From DAOUAJ01 sp034433615 (GTDB lineage Bacteria > Chloroflexota > Anaerolineae > DUEN01), in the NCBI GenBank assembly GCA_034433615.1, contig DAOUAJ010000464.1, positions 1-17,291 on the forward strand: DNA of 17,291 bases, written 5' to 3'. A program made the translations under genes and the position numbers. Under the pieces are notes generated by a model. That model saw only the letters and a program-made list of their open reading frames with translations. It was not told where the DNA came from and made no database searches. The stretch's first letter is position 1. Every line of letters begins with the position of its first letter. Below, piece by piece: positions 14,650-17,291 of the stretch.

Positions 14650-14850
14650 GCCAATCGGGACCCCAAAGACGACATTTTCATTGCCTGCGCTATCGCTGGC
14701 GAAGTGAAGTACGTGGTCACGGTGGACAGAGACCTCCTGGACATGGAAGAGTTGGCGGGAGTGCGGATGGTGACGCCACGGGAGTTTCTCGAAGCCTTAG
14801 AAGAACAGCAGGCTGCACAGCAAAAGACGGACAAGGAAGAGCGACATTGA
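14650..14850 (+). pseudogene. PIN-domain toxin, C-terminal remnant
   Basis: After a TAA at 14647-14649 an open frame of 66 codons runs to TGA at 14848-14850. It reads NRDPKDDIFIACAIAGEV, then KYVVTVDRDLLDMEELAGVR and MVTPREFLEALEE, with a charged tail. This is the second half of the PIN-family toxin fold (VapC-like RNases): DPKDD with the A-rich helix, the catalytic-type D in VTVDRDLL, and the closing VTPREFL strand-helix. The N-terminal half with the first catalytic aspartate is missing, no start codon or ribosome site is seen, and no antitoxin gene is nearby. Nuclease activity is not expected. Confidence 0.75.
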
Positions 14851-14872
14851 CAGACCACTGGATTGTCGCTCG

Positions 14873-14907
14873 AAAGGGGCTCTCTGCGCTCGCGGAGGCC
14901 CCTTTTT
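14873..14907 (+). terminator. Intrinsic terminator after the PIN remnant
   Basis: AAAGGGGC (14873-14880) pairs with GCCCCTTT (14898-14905), and a five-T run (14903-14907) follows. The stem extends inward with CTC/GAG after a bulge. It lies 22 bases after the PIN stop and is probably the original terminator of that lost gene. It now insulates the downstream promoter. Confidence 0.8.
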
Positions 14908-14936
14908 GGATTTCCGAAGCGAGTGCGAAACTGCCA

Positions 14937-14965
14937 TTGACATCCGGCCGGAGAGTTAGTATAAT
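14937..14965 (+). promoter_or_regulatory. Perfect consensus sigma-70 promoter for the solute-binding protein gene
   Basis: TTGACA (14937-14942) and TATAAT (14960-14965) are separated by exactly 17 bases, a full match to the vegetative consensus. It is the only strong promoter between the terminator at 14907 and the gene at 15177. It predicts a leader of about 205 bases. Confidence 0.85.
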
Positions 14966-14971
14966 AAGCAT

Positions 14972-15176
14972 TGAGGTTGCAATAACCCTTCTGGACATCG
15001 CGTTTCCTTCCATCTTCGCCGAAGCCGTTTGATCTGAAGTTTTTCATTGGAAATCAGCAGAGCGAAGGGGGGTGATCCGCCGGACAGTCGTGGTTAGATG
15101 GTCAGAATCACGTCGTGAGTAAGTAGTTCCTTGGCCCGACGAAGGGCCGCTCTTACATCTCTTAGGAGGGAGACCA
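14972..15176 (+). promoter_or_regulatory. Long 5' leader of the solute-binding protein gene
   Basis: About 205 bases lie between the expected transcript start and the ATG. A small hairpin GGCCC/GGGCC (15133-15137 with 15144-15148) precedes a strong AGGAGGG site (15164-15170) that is 6 bases from the ATG. Other possible pairings are short (GTGAT/ATCAC, CACG/CGTG). I recognise no riboswitch or T-box core. No gene is seen here. Confidence 0.4.
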
Positions 15177-17255
15177 ATGAGCAAGCGAGAGGTTGTCCGC
15201 CAAGGTTTTCTGCGTCTGTCTGCCATTGTCATAGTGGCAGCGATGTTGGCCGCGTGTGCGCCTGCGGCACCGGCTCCAACGCCTACGCCGGCCCCCACAC
15301 CGGTACCGCCTACGCCTACCCCTGCCGCGATCAAAGCGGTAGAAGCTACCCCGACCCCCGTCCCCGTGGTGGAAGCCAAGTACAAAGAAGCACCCATGTT
15401 GGCGGAATTGGTGAAAGCCGGCAAGCTGCCGCCCGTGGATGAGCGCTTGCCGAAAGACCTTCAGGTCGTCCAACCTGTGGAGTCGGTCGGCAAGTACGGC
15501 GGCACCTGGCACACTGTGACGTGGTGGCCCGGCGCAGGCAATATCAAGATGAAATTGTATGACCCGCCGGTCCGCTGGAAGCCGGACTACACCGGCTATG
15601 AGCCGGGGCTCGCTAAGAGCTATGAGTGGTCCGATGACGGCAAGACCATCACCTTCAAGTTCCGCGAGGGGGTCAAGTGGTCTGACGGCGAGCCCTTCAC
15701 CACCGAGGATCTCAAGTTCTGGTGGGAGGACCTGGCCCTTAACCCCGACTACAAGGTGATCCAGGTGCCGTGGTGGGCCCGCAACTCCGATGGCTCGCCC
15801 GTCACCATGGAGTTCCCCGACGATTACACCTGGGTCCTGAAGTTTGACACGGCGCAGTGGATCATGCCCTACGTCCTGGCTCAGGGCTTCTGGGAGTGGG
15901 AGCCGTTGATGAAGCCCAAGCACTTCCTGACCCAGTGGCACCCCAAGTACACCGCGGGCGCCACCTACGAGGAGCTGGATCTGAAGGACCGCTGGTTCGA
16001 GACCCCCGGCTACCCGTGCCTGATGGCGTGGTGCTTGAAGGAGTTCACCCCCGGCCAGACCTGGCTCTTTGAGCGCAACCCCTACTACTGGAAGGTAGAC
16101 CCCGAAGGCAACCAACTGCCTTACATTGACTACGTGCAGGTCGAGCTGGTGCAAGACCTGGAGGTCCGCAAGCTACGGGTTGCCCAGGGCAGCTACGACT
16201 GCACCTTCCGGGGGATTGACGATCCCACCGAGATCCCCTTCCTGACGGAGCAGGCCGAGAAGTACAACTATCGCATCGTGCCGGGTTGGATGAACGGTGC
16301 TGGCGCATGGCCGGGCTGGATCGTCAACATGGACTACCACGAGGAGCAGGAATATGACCCGGCCAAGGAGTCCGAGACGGCCAAAGAGATCCGCGAGCTG
16401 ATCCGCAACAAGAGCTTCCGCAAGGGGCTCTCCGTGGCACTGGACCGGCAGCGGATCGTGGACGTGGTCTGGGGCGGCATCGGCACGCCGCAGGCGTTCA
16501 CTATCAGCCCACAGGCATGGCACTTCGCCAGCCCTGAGGGCCAGAAGGTCTTCCAGGAGTGGGCTGCAGCCGACGCGGAGTACGATCCGGCGAAGGCGAA
16601 GGCCTACTTCGATGAGGCCGGCTTCGTGGATAAGGATGGCGACGGCTGGCGCGACCTGCCTAGCGGCAAGCCCTTCACCCTGGTCATGGACCTGAACGAC
16701 TGGGGCGGCCAGCGGGTCACCACCGAAGCCACTGAGGTCTATAAGAAGAACCTGGAGGACGTGGGCGTCAAGGTGCTGGTCAACAACGTCATCGGCCAAC
16801 CCGAGGGCAGCCTGCGCGGCAACTACGGCGTCGGCTGGGTGCTGCGCACGACCCACGCTTCCGAGATTGACATCTGGACCTACCCGGACTGGATCTTCCC
16901 GCTGCGCGGTGGTGGCGAGGGCTCGCGTGCCTTCCCCATGCAGGGTAGATGGTATCAGACCGGCGGGGAGGAGGGATGGGAGCCAGCGCCCGGCAGCCCG
17001 GCGGCCAGGCTCCAGGAGCTGTACCGGAAGGGCCTTCAGGAGCCAGACATCGAGAAGCGCCACCAGATCGTGTGGGAGGCCATCCGCGTTCATATGGAGG
17101 AAGGGCCCTTCGTCATCGGTGGGGCCGGTGACCAGCCGATGCCCGTCGTCTGCAAGAACTACTTCCACAACGTGCCGGAGTACGGCGTGCTCGGCCCGTG
17201 GGCGCCCGGCAGCCCTGGCAACGTCCATCCCGAGCAGTTCTGGATGGAGCAGTAG
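15177..17255 (+). CDS. Family 5 extracellular solute-binding lipoprotein of an ABC importer
   Basis: The product is 692 residues. Residues 1-27 are a lipoprotein signal: basic start, hydrophobic LSAIVIVAAML and lipobox LAAC with Cys27. Residues 28-65 are a Pro/Thr-rich tether (repeated TPTP), typical of Chloroflexota surface lipoproteins. The rest fits SBP_bac_5: YGGTWHTVTWW, a region ending in GLAKSYEWSDDGKTITFKFR and GVKWSDGEPFTTEDLKFWWED, then KSFRKGLSVALDRQRIVDVVWGG, then AFTISPQAWHFASPEG. Members this long bind oligopeptides or oligosaccharides for Dpp/Opp-type importers; sequence alone does not tell which. It is many Trp/Tyr-rich, which would suit stacking on sugars, but that is inference. 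Permease genes would be expected downstream, beyond the window. The start has an excellent ribosome site. Confidence 0.93.
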   Translation: MSKREVVRQGFLRLSAIVIVAAMLAACAPAAPAPTPTPAPTPVPPTPTPAAIKAVEATPTPVPVVEAKYKEAPMLAELVKAGKLPPVDERLPKDLQVVQPVESVGKYGGTWHTVTWWPGAGNIKMKLYDPPVRWKPDYTGYEPGLAKSYEWSDDGKTITFKFREGVKWSDGEPFTTEDLKFWWEDLALNPDYKVIQVPWWARNSDGSPVTMEFPDDYTWVLKFDTAQWIMPYVLAQGFWEWEPLMKPKHFLTQWHPKYTAGATYEELDLKDRWFETPGYPCLMAWCLKEFTPGQTWLFERNPYYWKVDPEGNQLPYIDYVQVELVQDLEVRKLRVAQGSYDCTFRGIDDPTEIPFLTEQAEKYNYRIVPGWMNGAGAWPGWIVNMDYHEEQEYDPAKESETAKEIRELIRNKSFRKGLSVALDRQRIVDVVWGGIGTPQAFTISPQAWHFASPEGQKVFQEWAAADAEYDPAKAKAYFDEAGFVDKDGDGWRDLPSGKPFTLVMDLNDWGGQRVTTEATEVYKKNLEDVGVKVLVNNVIGQPEGSLRGNYGVGWVLRTTHASEIDIWTYPDWIFPLRGGGEGSRAFPMQGRWYQTGGEEGWEPAPGSPAARLQELYRKGLQEPDIEKRHQIVWEAIRVHMEEGPFVIGGAGDQPMPVVCKNYFHNVPEYGVLGPWAPGSPGNVHPEQFWMEQ

Positions 17256-17280
17256 CCAACTACCGTGGACCGAATGCGGC

Positions 17281-17291
17281 GGGGGGGGGGG
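17281..17291. other. Eleven-base G run at the window edge
   Basis: The window ends in 11 consecutive G following CGAATGCGGC, 25 bases after the last stop codon. It may be a real homopolymer before the next gene, or a sequencing/assembly artefact at a contig end. Confidence 0.6.

Noticed and set aside
14650..14850. Functional PIN-domain toxin
   Set aside because: The N-terminal half with the first acidic residue of the active site is missing and a stop codon lies immediately upstream in frame.
14496..15032. Plus-strand frame of 178 codons
   Set aside because: It has no ribosome site and overlaps the PIN remnant in the wrong frame. It also spans a terminator and the consensus promoter, so it is not a gene.
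15162..17228. Two long minus-strand frames (330 and 351 codons)
   Set aside because: They are antisense to the solute-binding protein gene, show no recognisable domain and have leucine/valine-arginine mirror composition.

Overview
The window looks like a GC-rich genome of the phylum Chloroflexota (Anaerolineae/Thermoflexia-like). This is inferred from the very Pro/Thr-rich lipoprotein linker, the ABC exporter pair, the DUF1349 trace and the repeated CCCGAAGGGTCT terminators. No marker gene settles the lineage. The last 11 bases are a pure G run, so the right edge may be a contig end.

Region 1 (1-2384, minus strand) is a flagellar filament cluster transcribed fliC, fliS, fliD. fliD runs off the left edge. 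An intrinsic terminator lies between fliC and fliS, and a perfect 27-base palindrome lies between fliS and fliD. Region 2 (2385-3135) is a divergent control region. It holds a long structured fliC leader, a sigma-28-like -10, a heptamer tandem array, and pairs of CCTTTAC heptamers phased at 11 bases on both the fliC side and the glycosyltransferase side. Region 3 (3136-9690, plus strand) is a two-gene glycosyltransferase operon. The first gene is a TPR/GT2 protein. The second is a 1524-residue fusion of methyltransferase, GT2, CgeB-like GT, GT2 and TPR. Divergent placement next to the flagellin gene and the shared upstream motif suggest that this operon glycosylates flagellin, but this is inference.

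Region 4 (9691-10036) is a scrap zone: a near-copy of the fliC-fliS terminator, the last 25 codons of a DUF1349-type protein, and the C-terminal 60 codons of a HigA-type antitoxin whose 5' end merges with the 3' end of an ABC exporter gene. Region 5 (9991-14383, minus strand) is phoU followed by a heterodimeric ABC exporter pair with one degenerate ATP site. The upstream exporter subunit ends in a tail encoded by the same heptamer repeat family found near fliC. Region 6 (14384-15176) holds the phoU leader, the last 66 codons of a PIN-domain toxin with its own terminator, and a perfect consensus sigma-70 promoter. That promoter drives region 7 (15177-17255), a large family 5 solute-binding lipoprotein.

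Two broken toxin-antitoxin genes and a DUF1349 scrap therefore bracket the phoU/exporter block, which points to past rearrangement on both sides of it.
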